A stretch of 42,565 nucleotides of DNA. Origin: Catenulispora pinistramenti (GTDB taxonomy: Bacteria; Actinomycetota; Actinomycetes; Streptomycetales; Catenulisporaceae). The notes beneath the pieces are model-generated. The model was not told the DNA's origin and searched no databases. It worked only from the letters and a program-made list of their open reading frames with translations. Shown piece after piece: positions 7,938 to 16,093 of the stretch (positions are counted from its first letter, which is position 1; the number at the start of each line of letters is the position of its first letter). Location: positions 1-42,565 of the forward strand of contig NZ_JAAFYZ010000072.1 in the NCBI RefSeq assembly GCF_018274385.1, written 5' to 3'. A program made the position numbers and the translations under genes.

Positions 7938-8921
7938 TTAGGCGCCGGCTATCCGATCTCCGACAGCAAACGAGTACTCGACCCCGGTCAGCCGCTCCGA
8001 TTCCGCCCAAAGGCGCCGCTGCGCCTGCGCGTCGTGCGATGAGTCGCTGGATGCCAGTAGCGTCGGCCGGCCCCTGAACTCGTGCCAGCCGTCGGGGCCG
8101 TAGTACTGGCCGGGTTCGGCGGTGGGGGCGGTCGCGGCGCGCAGGATTGGCAGGGCGCCCTTTTCGGTGCTGTGGGTGATCGGCAGGGCCAGGCCCCAGT
8201 GGCGGCCTCGGAACAGGGGCGGCATGGTGCGGTTGAGTTCGCTGCGGGCGCCGCCGGGGTGGGCTGCCAGTGAGGTGGTCGCGGCGGCGTGGGTGGTGAG
8301 GCGGCGTTGGAGTTCGTAGGCGAACATCAGGTTCGCGAGCTTGGATTGGGCGTAGGCGGCGATGTGCCGGTAGTGGTGGTCGGACTGCAGGTCGGCGAAG
8401 TCGATGCGGCCTTGCTTGTGCGCGGGGCTGCTCACGGTGACGATCCGTGATCCGGTGGTGCCGAGCATGCGGTCCAGGAGCAGGCCGGTGAGGGCGAAGT
8501 GGCCCAGGTGGTTGACGCCCAGGTGGGTCTCGAAGCCGTCCATGGTGCGGCCGGCGGGCTGCCACATCACACCGGCGTTGTTGATCAACAGGTCGATGCG
8601 CGGGTAGCGGTCGCGGATCGCTTTCGCGGCGGTGTGGATCGAGGACAGTGAGGCCAGGTTCGTCTCCTCGACGTCGACTTCGACTTCCTCGACAAGCCCG
8701 GACCCGGCTGCGGATGGGTGCGGGGGCGTGGCCCGGATTTGGGCCGCGGCGTCGGCGGCCTTGCGCGGGTCGCGGCAGGCCAGGACGGTGACGGCGCCGC
8801 GCCAGGCCAGCGCCCGGGCGATCTGGAAGCCGACTCCGGTGTTGGCGCCGGTGACGACGGCGATGCGGCCGCTTTGGCCGGGGATGTCTTGTTCGGTCCA
8901 GCGACTGGTCATGGTGGGCAT
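7938..8921 (-). CDS. Short-chain dehydrogenase/reductase (retinol dehydrogenase-like)
   Basis: The 327-residue cytoplasmic oxidoreductase has the Rossmann cofactor motif TGANTGVG at residues 24-31, the NNAG motif near 114, a catalytic Ser region VTVSSPAH and the YAQSK catalytic Tyr-Lys pair near 189-193. The TGxxxGxG form and the acidic-free loop with CRDPRKA after beta-2 suggest NADP(H). It belongs to the classical SDRs close to the retinol dehydrogenase/WW-domain oxidoreductase group. The substrate is unknown. ATG 8921 is used; ATG 8912 (MTSRWTEQD) is equally likely. It is divergent from a TetR gene with two palindromes between them, so the regulator very probably represses it. The heptamer repeat lies just after its stop. 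Confidence 0.9.
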   Translation of the reverse strand: MPTMTSRWTEQDIPGQSGRIAVVTGANTGVGFQIARALAWRGAVTVLACRDPRKAADAAAQIRATPPHPSAAGSGLVEEVEVDVEETNLASLSSIHTAAKAIRDRYPRIDLLINNAGVMWQPAGRTMDGFETHLGVNHLGHFALTGLLLDRMLGTTGSRIVTVSSPAHKQGRIDFADLQSDHHYRHIAAYAQSKLANLMFAYELQRRLTTHAAATTSLAAHPGGARSELNRTMPPLFRGRHWGLALPITHSTEKGALPILRAATAPTAEPGQYYGPDGWHEFRGRPTLLASSDSSHDAQAQRRLWAESERLTGVEYSFAVGDRIAGA

Positions 8922-8973
8922 TCCCTCGGGGAGGACGGCCGGGTCGGGCGGACGCGCAGGATCCGGGTAGTAT

Positions 8974-8989
8974 CGGGACGGGCGTCCCG
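8974..8989. promoter_or_regulatory. TetR operator 1 (SDR/TetR intergenic)
   Basis: CGGGACG at 8974-8980 is perfectly inverted as CGTCCCG at 8983-8989, with GG in the centre. It shares its GGGAC-N4-GTCCC core with the second site 34 bp away. It lies between the divergent SDR and TetR genes, the expected place for an autoregulated TetR operator. Confidence 0.75.
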
Positions 8990-9007
8990 CTTACTCCTTC
9001 GACTATC

Positions 9008-9023
9008 CGGGATGGCTGTCCCG
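9008..9023. promoter_or_regulatory. TetR operator 2 (SDR/TetR intergenic)
   Basis: CGGGATGGCTGTCCCG matches operator 1 closely. Its outer arms CGGGA/TCCCG are inverted and centred 34 bp (about three helical turns) from the first site, so two TetR dimers could bind the same DNA face. Confidence 0.7.
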
Positions 9024-9079
9024 GTTGTCAACGGGGACGAGATGGCCACGGTCAGGGAACCGGCGACAAGGAGAGCTGC

Positions 9080-9634
9080 ATGCGCGCCGACGCCGAGCGC
9101 AACCGGGCGCGGATCCTGGATACCGCGATCGCCGCCTTCGCGGCCGAGGGCCTGGGTGTGTCGGTCCACGAGATCGCCAGGCGCGCCGGGGTCGGGACGG
9201 GCACCGTCAGCCGCCACTTCCCCACCAAGGACGCGCTGTTCGAGGCGATCGTTGCCGACCGCGTCGGCCGCATCGTGGACCGGGTCCAGGCCCTGGCCGA
9301 GTCGCCGGACCAGCGAGAAGCCTTTGTCGAGTTCCTGACCATCCTGACCGAGGAGGGCGCCGCGAACGTCGGCATCGCCCAAGCCTTCGCCGGGGCCGGT
9401 TACGACATGGACGCGGCCGCGACCGCGGGGGGCTACGACTTCGACGCGGCGATGGCCGCCGCCCTGTGCCGAGCCCAGGAGGCGCACGTGGTGCGGGCCG
9501 ACGCGGACGTCGCCGACATCAAGGCACTGATGGTGAGCTGCATGAGCCGGGGGTCGGCCGACCAGGCCACGCGCGCGCGGATGATCGACATCGTCGCCCG
9601 GGGGCTGCGGCCGCCGGAGTCCGCCACCCAGTGA
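9080..9634 (+). CDS. TetR/AcrR family transcriptional regulator
   Basis: The 184-residue protein has the usual TetR N-terminus (MRADAERNRARILDTAIAAF), then a helix-turn-helix, EIARRAGVGTGTVSRHFPTK, near residues 28-50. The C-terminal region is helical, ligand-binding and poorly conserved, so the effector is unknown. ATG 9080 follows AAGGAG at 9069-9074. It is divergent from the SDR gene and two matching palindromes lie between them; it is probably an autorepressor of both genes that is released by the SDR substrate or product. Confidence 0.92.
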   Translation: MRADAERNRARILDTAIAAFAAEGLGVSVHEIARRAGVGTGTVSRHFPTKDALFEAIVADRVGRIVDRVQALAESPDQREAFVEFLTILTEEGAANVGIAQAFAGAGYDMDAAATAGGYDFDAAMAAALCRAQEAHVVRADADVADIKALMVSCMSRGSADQATRARMIDIVARGLRPPESATQ

Positions 9635-9693
9635 AGGGCGAGAGGCGGTCAAGACGTCCCGCGCGGCAAAGCGGCAGGACGTCCACAGGACCG

Positions 9694-10290
9694 TCAGCGC
9701 GCTGAGCGCACCTTGTCGTAGTGCCGCGCGGCGCGAACCCGGTTCCCGCAGGTCACCGAGCACCACTCCCGCCGCGGGTGCGTCTTCACGAAGTAGAGCA
9801 CGCAGCCCGGCGCGTAGCAGGCCCGCAGCTTGTCCGCCTCGGGGCCGCCCAGCAACGCGATCGATTCGTCCGCCACGCGCGCCAGGGCCGCGGTGATCGC
9901 GGAGCTGTCGCTGGAAGAGGTCGCCCGCAGCACTGCGCCGGTCATCGCGATGCGGGGCGCCGGCAGGTGGGCGACGGCATCGTTGACGTCCCGCACCGCG
10001 GCCTCGACGTCCCCGGCCGCCGACCGCGCGGCGTCGCGCTCGTCGCCGGTCACGTGCGCCGCGAGCCGCCGCACGGCATCGCGCAGCCGCCGGGCCAGGG
10101 CGAGCTCGGCGCCGGTGGCGCCGCGTCCGGCGCGGTCGAGGTCGACGGCGTCGAGCCAGGCGGTCAGGTCTTCAGCGGTGGCCAGGTCATCATGAACACC
10201 GGCCACGTCGGCCCAGATCGTCGCCATCAGCCGAACCGGCAGGGCCTCCTCCGGCAGCATCCATTCGCGCTCGCTCACCGCCTCGTCCAT
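9694..10290 (-). CDS. CGNR zinc-finger (ABATE-type) transcriptional regulator
   Basis: The 198-residue protein ends in the CGNR zinc finger: CYAPGC, a basic linker, then WCSVTCGNRVRAARHY at about residues 158-189, with four Cys as metal ligands. The N-terminal two thirds are helical and Ala/Asp/Arg-rich, as in ABATE-domain proteins, which are presumed stress-linked DNA-binding regulators. The stop codon is inside a perfect 12-bp palindrome, TCAGCGCGCTGA (9694-9705). It is divergent from the DUF1348 gene with about 100 bp between them. The target is unknown. Confidence 0.85.
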   Translation of the reverse strand: MDEAVSEREWMLPEEALPVRLMATIWADVAGVHDDLATAEDLTAWLDAVDLDRAGRGATGAELALARRLRDAVRRLAAHVTGDERDAARSAAGDVEAAVRDVNDAVAHLPAPRIAMTGAVLRATSSSDSSAITAALARVADESIALLGGPEADKLRACYAPGCVLYFVKTHPRREWCSVTCGNRVRAARHYDKVRSAR

Positions 10291-10392
10291 GGGGCGAGTT
10301 TATCACGGATAAGCCGCCTTGCATCCGTGAGAAGGCGATGCTAAACCTGGTCCTGGAAGGGCTAGCGAAGCTTTGTTTGAAAGGACCCTGCC

Positions 10393-10854
10393 ATGTCCGA
10401 GTCTCGACCCCCGTTCCCGCCCTTCGACCTGGAATCCGCTCTCCAGAAAGTCCAGGCCGCCGAAGACGCGTGGAACACCCGCGACCCGCACAAAGTCGCC
10501 CTCGCCTACACACCGGACTCGATCTGGCGCAACCGTGACGTCCACGTGGTGGGCCGGGCGCAGATCGTCGAGTTCCTGACCGCCAAATGGGAGCGCGAGC
10601 AGGACTACGCGCTGCGCAAAGGCCTGTGGGGCTTGCGGGGCAACCGCATCGCCGTCCGATTCCAATACGAGTGGCACGACGCCGAGGGCCAGTGGTGGCG
10701 CAGCTACGGCAACGAGCTGTGGGAGTTCGACCGGGCCGGGCTGATGAGCCGCCGCGAGGCGTCCATCAACGACCGGCCGATCGCCGGATCCGACCGGCGG
10801 GTGTTCGGCCCGCGCCCGGAATCAGAGCGCGGGCTCGACTTCCCGCTTTGGTGA
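10393..10854 (+). CDS. DUF1348 (nuclear transport factor 2-like) protein
   Basis: The 153-residue protein has the cone-shaped NTF2-like fold pattern: an N-terminal helix ([17 protein letters not shown]), then [11 protein letters not shown] and the aromatic [20 protein letters not shown] typical of DUF1348. These are small cytoplasmic proteins of unknown enzymatic role. AAAGGA (10379-10384) supports ATG 10393. The gene converges with the FUSC exporter; its TGA forms one end of a perfect palindrome whose other end is the exporter's stop. Confidence 0.88.
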   Translation: MSESRPPFPPFDLESALQKVQAAEDAWNTRDPHKVALAYTPDSIWRNRDVHVVGRAQIVEFLTAKWEREQDYALRKGLWGLRGNRIAVRFQYEWHDAEGQWWRSYGNELWEFDRAGLMSRREASINDRPIAGSDRRVFGPRPESERGLDFPLW

Positions 10855-10868
10855 GCCGGCCCGGCTCA
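10852..10868. terminator. 17-bp palindrome holding both convergent stop codons
   Basis: TGAGCCGG (10852-10859) and CCGGCTCA (10861-10868) are perfectly inverted around one base. The TGA at the left is the stop of the DUF1348 gene and the TCA at the right is the stop of the FUSC gene. It can fold in both transcripts and may act as a compact bidirectional terminator, although no T-run follows. Confidence 0.55.
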
Positions 10869-13169
10869 GCGCAGGACGGCTTCCTTCGCCGCGGCGGCGA
10901 TGCCGGGCTGGAGGCGGCGCGCGACGTCGACGTGGTCGCCGGTCCAGATGACCCGGACCGCCGCGGCCGTGGCCTGTCCGTCCCGGTCGACCAGGTCGGT
11001 GCGGACCGAGTCCACGAGCCGGGCGGCCGACTCCGGCAGCAGCGGCACCGGCGCCGGGATCGGGGTGCTGCCGCCGAGGCTGTCGGCCAGGCCCTGGTAC
11101 CAGCCGGTGACGCTGTCCGCCGCTTCCAGGATCGCGCTGTGCGCGGCGCTCTGGTCGGCTTTGGGCCGGGTCCGGCCGCTGTTCTGCCACAACGCGACCA
11201 CCGAGTCGGCCGCCAGCCGGAGCCCGACGACACCGGTGACCAGCGTCGTGGTGTCGGCCAGCGACAGCGGCTTGGCGCCGCGCTCGGCGAGGTAGGTGCG
11301 GTAGGCGTCGTCCAGCCGGCGTGCCGAGGCCGCTGCCTCCCGGCTCTGCGCCGCCACGGGTTCGGCGGCCGGCAGCCCGGCCTTGCCGGCGTCGCAGTGC
11401 CCGAGGGCGTAGGCGACGGCGCCGGACAGGTAGCGGGCGCTGTCGGTGTAGGCCTTGGCCAGCGCCTTGTCCACGGCCGCGGCGGCACCGCGCGGCCAGA
11501 AGAACAACGCCACCACGACACTGACCCCGCAGCCCAAAGCGATGTCCTGGATCCGCAGCAGCACGATGTGCCAGTCCGGGTTCTGCCCGATGTTGAACAA
11601 GATGACCAGGGTGACGGTAAACGCGGCCTGCCCGGCGGTGAAGGAGATCGCGGCCGGGGCGATGCCGGCGATGAGGATCGCGATCGGCAGCAGCACCCAC
11701 AGCACGGTGCCGTGGTGCCCGATCAGTTGCAGCATCCCGGCGCCGATGATCGAGCCCAGGACCGTGCCCAGGACCGCCCGCATCGCGTTCTGCCCGGTGT
11801 TCAGAGCGTTGGAACGCAGCACCGACAGGGTGCCGAGCAGCACCCAGAACGAGTGCTGGACGCTGGTCAAGTCGGCCAGCAGGATCGCGATGGCCAGGCC
11901 CACAGCGCCACGCAGGCTGTTGTGCAGCCACACCGAGTTCCAGCCCAGGTGCGCGCCGGCCCGTTCGCGGGCCGAGGTGAGCGGCTTGGTCAGGGCGCCG
12001 GGTTCGCGGCCCAGCAGCCGGTCCGGCCAGCTGCGCTGGAAGGCCTGCGCGGCCAGCGAGACGTTCTCGGCGATCTGCACGACCGCGAAGCCCAGTTCCA
12101 GGGCCCGGAAGGAGAAGTCGAGCGTGGAGATGAACGTGTACACCTCGTCCGGGCTTTCCCCGACCGGCTGGTCCACCGGCAGCCGGGCGGTGGAGGAGGC
12201 CTCCATCGCGGCCAGCGCCGACTGCAGTTCCCGCACGCCCGATCGCAGCGGGCTGACATCGCCCCGGAAATCGGTGAGCAGGTCGGCGGCGCGGTCCAGG
12301 ACCTCGGCGGCGGCCAGCCGGGCGGTGCGGGCGGCCGGGTCGCAGGCCGGCGGCTGCTCGGTGTAGTCGGGCCGGTCGGTGAGGATCGCGGACAGCCAGG
12401 TGAGCTCGTCCACCAGGCGGACCAGGGTCCGCGAGGACGTGGACAGGCCGGTGGGCCGGTAGGGGGTGGCGTCGAACATCCGGCGCAGGTCGGCGTTGGC
12501 CGCGGCGGTCTCATCGGCGGCGATCTGGCAGGCCCCGAGGTTGAAAGTCCGGTGGCCGCCGGTGGCCGAGGCGTCGGCGCGCAGCAGTGCGGCGGCGGCC
12601 CGGCACACCCGCGCGGCCGGGCCGCTGAGCGGGTCGGCCGCCGGCCTGGGCCACAGCAGCGTCACCGCCGGCAGCGCCGCCGCGGCGGCCAGCCCGGCGC
12701 CGATGAGCCGGTCCGGGAGCTGGTCCAGCGGCACCGGGGTGGCCACCGGCAGCACGAACGCCAGCAGCAGCGCCGTGGAACTGCCGGCCAGCACCGAGCT
12801 GACCACGCCGGAGAACAGCACACAGAACGCCACCACCAGCGTGGCCAGCACCGACAGCCAGGTCACCCGGGCCACGACGGTGCCGAGGCAGATCAGCACC
12901 GCCCAGGCCACGGCCAGCGCGAACTGCGCACGCAGCCGCTGGATCAGCGTGCCGCTGAAGTCGACCAGCAGCAGCATCGAGAACGAGCCGAACGCGGCGA
13001 AACTCGCCATCGTCGGCGAGTGGAACACCTGCGTGCACAGCGCGAACAGCGCCGGCATCACCACCGCGGTTCGCCCCGCGCGCCGGGTGGCCGCCAGCGC
13101 CGGATCGTGCGCACGCAGCCACCCGACCAGCGCCGACACGCGCTGTCCAGACCAGGCCCCCAACGACAT
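10866..13169 (-). CDS. FUSC family membrane exporter
   Basis: This 767-residue protein has two blocks of about six hydrophobic helices, residues roughly 30-190 and 415-560, each followed by a long cytoplasmic, Ala-rich helical part. That two-fold layout is typical of the FUSC/aromatic acid exporter (AaeB, YccS) families, and the second block contains AIAILLADLTSVQHSFWVLL and GTVLGSIIGAGM. Members move aromatic or other hydrophobic acids out of the cell; the actual substrate here is unknown. ATG 13169 is chosen; the frame also opens a little further upstream without a good start. The preceding 140 bp contain a 19-bp tandem repeat that overlaps the end of the upstream regulator gene. Confidence 0.85.
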   Translation of the reverse strand: MSLGAWSGQRVSALVGWLRAHDPALAATRRAGRTAVVMPALFALCTQVFHSPTMASFAAFGSFSMLLLVDFSGTLIQRLRAQFALAVAWAVLICLGTVVARVTWLSVLATLVVAFCVLFSGVVSSVLAGSSTALLLAFVLPVATPVPLDQLPDRLIGAGLAAAAALPAVTLLWPRPAADPLSGPAARVCRAAAALLRADASATGGHRTFNLGACQIAADETAAANADLRRMFDATPYRPTGLSTSSRTLVRLVDELTWLSAILTDRPDYTEQPPACDPAARTARLAAAEVLDRAADLLTDFRGDVSPLRSGVRELQSALAAMEASSTARLPVDQPVGESPDEVYTFISTLDFSFRALELGFAVVQIAENVSLAAQAFQRSWPDRLLGREPGALTKPLTSARERAGAHLGWNSVWLHNSLRGAVGLAIAILLADLTSVQHSFWVLLGTLSVLRSNALNTGQNAMRAVLGTVLGSIIGAGMLQLIGHHGTVLWVLLPIAILIAGIAPAAISFTAGQAAFTVTLVILFNIGQNPDWHIVLLRIQDIALGCGVSVVVALFFWPRGAAAAVDKALAKAYTDSARYLSGAVAYALGHCDAGKAGLPAAEPVAAQSREAAASARRLDDAYRTYLAERGAKPLSLADTTTLVTGVVGLRLAADSVVALWQNSGRTRPKADQSAAHSAILEAADSVTGWYQGLADSLGGSTPIPAPVPLLPESAARLVDSVRTDLVDRDGQATAAAVRVIWTGDHVDVARRLQPGIAAAAKEAVLR

Positions 13170-13275
13170 CTACACCTCCGGTGAGCACGTCGGCGGGCTC
13201 AGTCGGCTACAAGATCGCGCCCCACCGCGCTCCATTGTGTATCACGGCCGGAAGCTCTGGCCCAGGCCGGAGGCC

Positions 13276-13369
13276 AGATCAGTGCCCATTTTCAAGATCA
13301 GTGCCCAATTTCAAGATCCTGGCCCGATTTCGAGAGCCTGGTCCGATTCAAGATCCTGAATCCCGAGAA
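13276..13369. repeat. 19-bp tandem repeat at the end of the MmyB-type regulator
   Basis: Units at 13276-13294, 13295-13313, 13314-13332, 13333-13350 and 13351-13369 share the AGATC...CCCnATTTC pattern; the first two differ by one base. The regulator's TGA (13313-13311) is the edge of unit 2. The regulator's last 13 residues or so (SDQALEIGPGS) are encoded by the repeat and exceed the usual family end near IQDL. Confidence 0.9.
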
Positions 13370-14198
13370 CCGACAACAATTCCAGTTTCTCCACCGCGTC
13401 GGTCCCGGCCACCGGGCTGAACCACAGCAGGCGCTGGCTGCCGTCCTCGCTGAGCAGGTTCAGGCAGTTGACGTCGATCACCCCGAGCGCGGGGTGCACG
13501 ATGCGCTTGGCGTCCAGGCGGCGCACGGCCACATCGTGCCGGCGCCACAGCTCGGCGAACTCCGGGCTGCGCTCCAGCAGCTCGGCGACCAGGCCCTGGG
13601 ACTCCTCGTCGTTCCTGCCGCGCCGGGCCACGGCCGCCCGCAGGTCCGCCACGAAGCTCTCGGCGTGCCGGTCGTGGTCCTGCGGCGGATACAGGCCGCG
13701 CGCGGCCGGGTCGGTGAACCAGCGGTAGACGAAGCCGGCGCGCGGCGAGGTCCCGGGCGGCGGCGGTCCGAGCAGCGCGGCGGCCAGGCGGTTCTGCACC
13801 AGCACCACGTGCAGGTCGGTGATCACCCGGGCCGGGGTGTCGACGAGCCGGTCGAGCAGGTCCAGCATGCCCGGGCTGACGTGCGCCGCGGCGCTGCCGA
13901 CCGGCGGGACGGGGCGGCCGGCCAGGTGGTAGAGGTGGTCGCGCTCGTCGCGGGAGAGCCGCAGGGCCCGGGCCAGGGCGGCGAGCATCTGCTCCGAGGG
14001 CTGGGCGCCGCCGCGCTCGAGCTCGATGTAGTAGTCGACTGAGGCGCCGGCAAGCTGGGCCACCTCGTCGCGGCGCAGCCCGGGGACCCGGCGCCGCGGC
14101 CCGGATGGCAGCCCGACCTCACGCGGGCGGATCCGGTCGCGCCGGGATTTCAGGAAGCCTCCGAGTTCAGCGAGATCCACATCCCCAGTGTCCTTCAT
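13311..14198 (-). CDS. XRE family regulator with MmyB-like ligand-binding domain
   Basis: The 295-residue protein has an N-terminal Cro/C1-type helix-turn-helix, LRRDEVAQLAGASVDYYIEL, near residues 38-57, followed by LARALRLSRDERDHLYHLAG. The C-terminal domain, from about residue 110, is the MmyB-like PAS-type sensor with FVYRWFTDP and HPALGVIDVNCLNLL. Such regulators in actinomycetes usually control a divergent SDR gene and may bind a small hydrophobic molecule. ATG 14198 (MKDTGDVDLAELGGFL) gives the normal length. The C-terminus is extended by the 19-bp repeat. Two palindromes in the divergent gap are candidate operators. Confidence 0.9.
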   Translation of the reverse strand: MKDTGDVDLAELGGFLKSRRDRIRPREVGLPSGPRRRVPGLRRDEVAQLAGASVDYYIELERGGAQPSEQMLAALARALRLSRDERDHLYHLAGRPVPPVGSAAAHVSPGMLDLLDRLVDTPARVITDLHVVLVQNRLAAALLGPPPPGTSPRAGFVYRWFTDPAARGLYPPQDHDRHAESFVADLRAAVARRGRNDEESQGLVAELLERSPEFAELWRRHDVAVRRLDAKRIVHPALGVIDVNCLNLLSEDGSQRLLWFSPVAGTDAVEKLELLSVLGIQDLESDQALEIGPGS

Positions 14199-14212
14199 GC
14201 CCGGATCCGGAG

Positions 14213-14233
14213 CCAGGGGGTGGCGACCCCTGG
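14213..14233. promoter_or_regulatory. Inverted repeat, candidate MmyB-regulator operator
   Basis: CCAGGGG (14213-14219) is perfectly inverted as CCCCTGG (14227-14233) with a 7-bp spacer. It sits just upstream of the regulator ATG in the divergent intergenic region, so an autoregulatory role is likely. Confidence 0.55.
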
Positions 14234-14274
14234 GTAGACGGCAACTGGTTAGCGGCTGCGGGCGGGCGCAAGGT

Positions 14275-14286
14275 GGTGACGTCACC
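14275..14286. promoter_or_regulatory. Palindrome GGTGACGTCACC upstream of the SDR operon
   Basis: This perfect 12-bp palindrome ends 17 bp before the SDR ATG. Its core GTGACGTCAC is identical to one of the three boxes before the RHH gene at 40316-40325. Confidence 0.55.
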
Positions 14287-14303
14287 GAGAAACGGAGCAC
14301 ATC

Positions 14304-15116
14304 ATGACCACAGAGAACAACGCGCAGGGCGCCTCGCAGGTCGCCGCGGCCACGAGCCCGGCCACGAGCCCGGCCGCGGACGACACGCGGGGCCGCGTCG
14401 CGATCGTCACCGGCGGTTCGCGCGGCATCGGCCGGGCCGTCGCCGACCAGCTGGCCGCCGAGGGCTACGCCGTGGTGCTCGCCTATGCCGGCCGTACCGA
14501 CCTGGCCGAGCAGGCGGTCGCCGAGATCCAGGCCGCGGGCGGCCGGGCGTTGGCCGTGCAGGCGGACGTCGCCGACGAGGTGGCGGTGGCGGCCCTGTTC
14601 GACCGGGCCGAGGCGGAGTTCGGCGGGGTGGACGCGGTGGTGAACGCGGCCGGCCGGATGAAGCTGGCCACCATTGTCGATCTGGACCTGGCGGATCTGG
14701 ACGACATGCACCGCACCAACATCCGCGGCACCTTCGTGGTGGCGCAGCAGGCGGCGCGGCGGCTGCGGGCCGGCGGCGCGCTGATCACGTTCTCGACGTC
14801 GGTGATGGGCACCAAGTTCCCCACCTACGGCGGCTATGTGGCCAGCAAGGGCGCGGTCGAGGCGCTGACCTTGGTCCTGGCCCGTGAGCTGCGGGGCCGG
14901 GACGTGACGGTCAACGCCGTGGCGCCCGGGCCGACCGCCACGGACATGTTCCTGGACGGCAAGGACGACGAGCTGATCGCGCGGCTGGCCGCGCAGTCGC
15001 CGCTGGAGCGGCTGGGGACGCCGCAGGACATCGCCTCGGTGGTGGCCTTCCTGGCCGGGCCGCGGGGGCACTGGGTCAACGGTCAGGTGCTGCGGGCCAA
15101 CGGCGGGATGGTGTGA
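14304..15116 (+). CDS. SDR family oxidoreductase (FabG-like)
   Basis: The 270-residue protein has an Ala/Thr-rich N-terminal lead of about 30 residues and a classical SDR core: TGGSRGIG at residues 36-43, VNAAG near 115, a catalytic Ser in ITFSTSVMG, and Tyr178/Lys182 in YVASK. TDMF and the C-terminal GHWVNGQVLRANGGMV are typical of 3-oxoacyl-ACP reductase-like enzymes. It probably reduces a ketone with NADPH; the substrate is unknown. GGAG before the ATG supports the start. It is first in a three-gene operon (SDR-SDR-tautomerase) divergent from the MmyB-type regulator. Confidence 0.92.
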   Translation: MTTENNAQGASQVAAATSPATSPAADDTRGRVAIVTGGSRGIGRAVADQLAAEGYAVVLAYAGRTDLAEQAVAEIQAAGGRALAVQADVADEVAVAALFDRAEAEFGGVDAVVNAAGRMKLATIVDLDLADLDDMHRTNIRGTFVVAQQAARRLRAGGALITFSTSVMGTKFPTYGGYVASKGAVEALTLVLARELRGRDVTVNAVAPGPTATDMFLDGKDDELIARLAAQSPLERLGTPQDIASVVAFLAGPRGHWVNGQVLRANGGMV

Positions 15117-15119
15117 GCG

Positions 15120-16046
15120 ATGAGTGAGGGCAAGGTCGAGAGCGCTGTAAAAAGCAAAGTCATCGTGGTCACCGGTGCCTCCTCGGGCTTCGGGAACCTG
15201 GCCGCGCGGGCGCTGGCCCGGGCCGGGGACGTCGTCTACGCCGGGATGCGGGCCACCGGGGGCCGGAACGCGCCGCGCGTGGCGGAGCTGGCCGAGTTCT
15301 CCGCCGCGCAGGGGGTGGATGTGCGCGGCATCGAGATGGACGTGCAGGATCAGGCCTGTGTCGACGCGGCGGTCGCCCGGATCGCCGAGGAGCAGGGCCG
15401 GCTGGATGTCGTGGTGCACAACGCCGGGCACATGGTGCTCGGGCCGGCCGAGGCGTTCACCCCCGAACAGCTGGCCGAGCTGTATGACATCAACGTGCTG
15501 AGCACGCAGCGGGTCAACCGCGCGGTGCTGCCGCTGATGCGGCGTGCCGGGTCGGGGCTGCTGGTGTGGGTGGCCAGTTCCAGCACCCGGGGCGGGCATC
15601 CGCCGTTCCTGGCGCCGTACTTCGCGGCCAAGGCCGCTATGGACGCCCTGGCCGAGAGCTACGCGGCCGAGGTCATCCGGTACGGCATCGACACCGTGAT
15701 CGTGGTGCCCGGCGCCTACCCGTCCGGCACCAACCACTTCGCGCACGCGGGCCTGCCGGCCGATGCCGAACGGGCCGCGGAGTACGACGGCGCGTACGGG
15801 GAGCTGCGCGATCAGCTGGCCGAGCGGCTGGCCGGGCTGTTCCCGGCCGGGCGGGAGGTCGAGGAGGTGGCCGAGGCCATCGTGGACGTGGTGGGCCGGC
15901 CGGCCGGGAAGCGTCCGTTCCGGGTCCACATCGATCCCAGCCGGGACGGCAGCGACGTCGTGTCGACCGTCAGCGACCGCATCAGGGCCGAGTTCTACCA
16001 CCGCATCGGAATCGCCGACCTGCTCCCCGAGCAGGCCAGCCGCTAA
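15120..16046 (+). CDS. SDR family oxidoreductase
   Basis: The 308-residue enzyme starts 3 bp after the preceding stop. It has TGASSGFG (residues 18-25), HNAGHMV near 101, a catalytic Ser in VASSSTRGG, and Tyr167/Lys171 in YFAAK. It is an extended classical SDR of the type often annotated as a putative oxidoreductase with variable substrate. The C-terminal 80 residues include DQLAERLAGLFPAGREVEEV, a helical cap. The operon context suggests it acts in sequence with the first SDR and the tautomerase. Its TAA (16044-16046) lies in a 15-bp tandem repeat that supplies two more in-frame TAA codons. Confidence 0.92.
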   Translation: MSEGKVESAVKSKVIVVTGASSGFGNLAARALARAGDVVYAGMRATGGRNAPRVAELAEFSAAQGVDVRGIEMDVQDQACVDAAVARIAEEQGRLDVVVHNAGHMVLGPAEAFTPEQLAELYDINVLSTQRVNRAVLPLMRRAGSGLLVWVASSSTRGGHPPFLAPYFAAKAAMDALAESYAAEVIRYGIDTVIVVPGAYPSGTNHFAHAGLPADAERAAEYDGAYGELRDQLAERLAGLFPAGREVEEVAEAIVDVVGRPAGKRPFRVHIDPSRDGSDVVSTVSDRIRAEFYHRIGIADLLPEQASR

Positions 16047-16081
16047 CAGACCAGCCGTTAACAGACCAACCGTTAACAGAG
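16037..16081. repeat. 15-bp tandem repeat x3 over the SDR stop codon
   Basis: Units at 16037-16051, 16052-16066 and 16067-16081 share the pattern CAGCCGTTAACAGAC with 1-2 changes. Each carries TAA in the SDR frame, at 16044, 16059 and 16074. The GTTAAC core of units 2 and 3 also gives TAA on the other strand. Confidence 0.95.
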
Positions 16082-16093
16082 ACGAGATCAGAC

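Noticed and set aside
10587-13184. 865-codon rightward open frame opposite the FUSC gene
   Set aside because: It lacks any domain, is Arg/Gly/Gln-rich and overlaps a good membrane protein on the other strand; typical of high-GC DNA.
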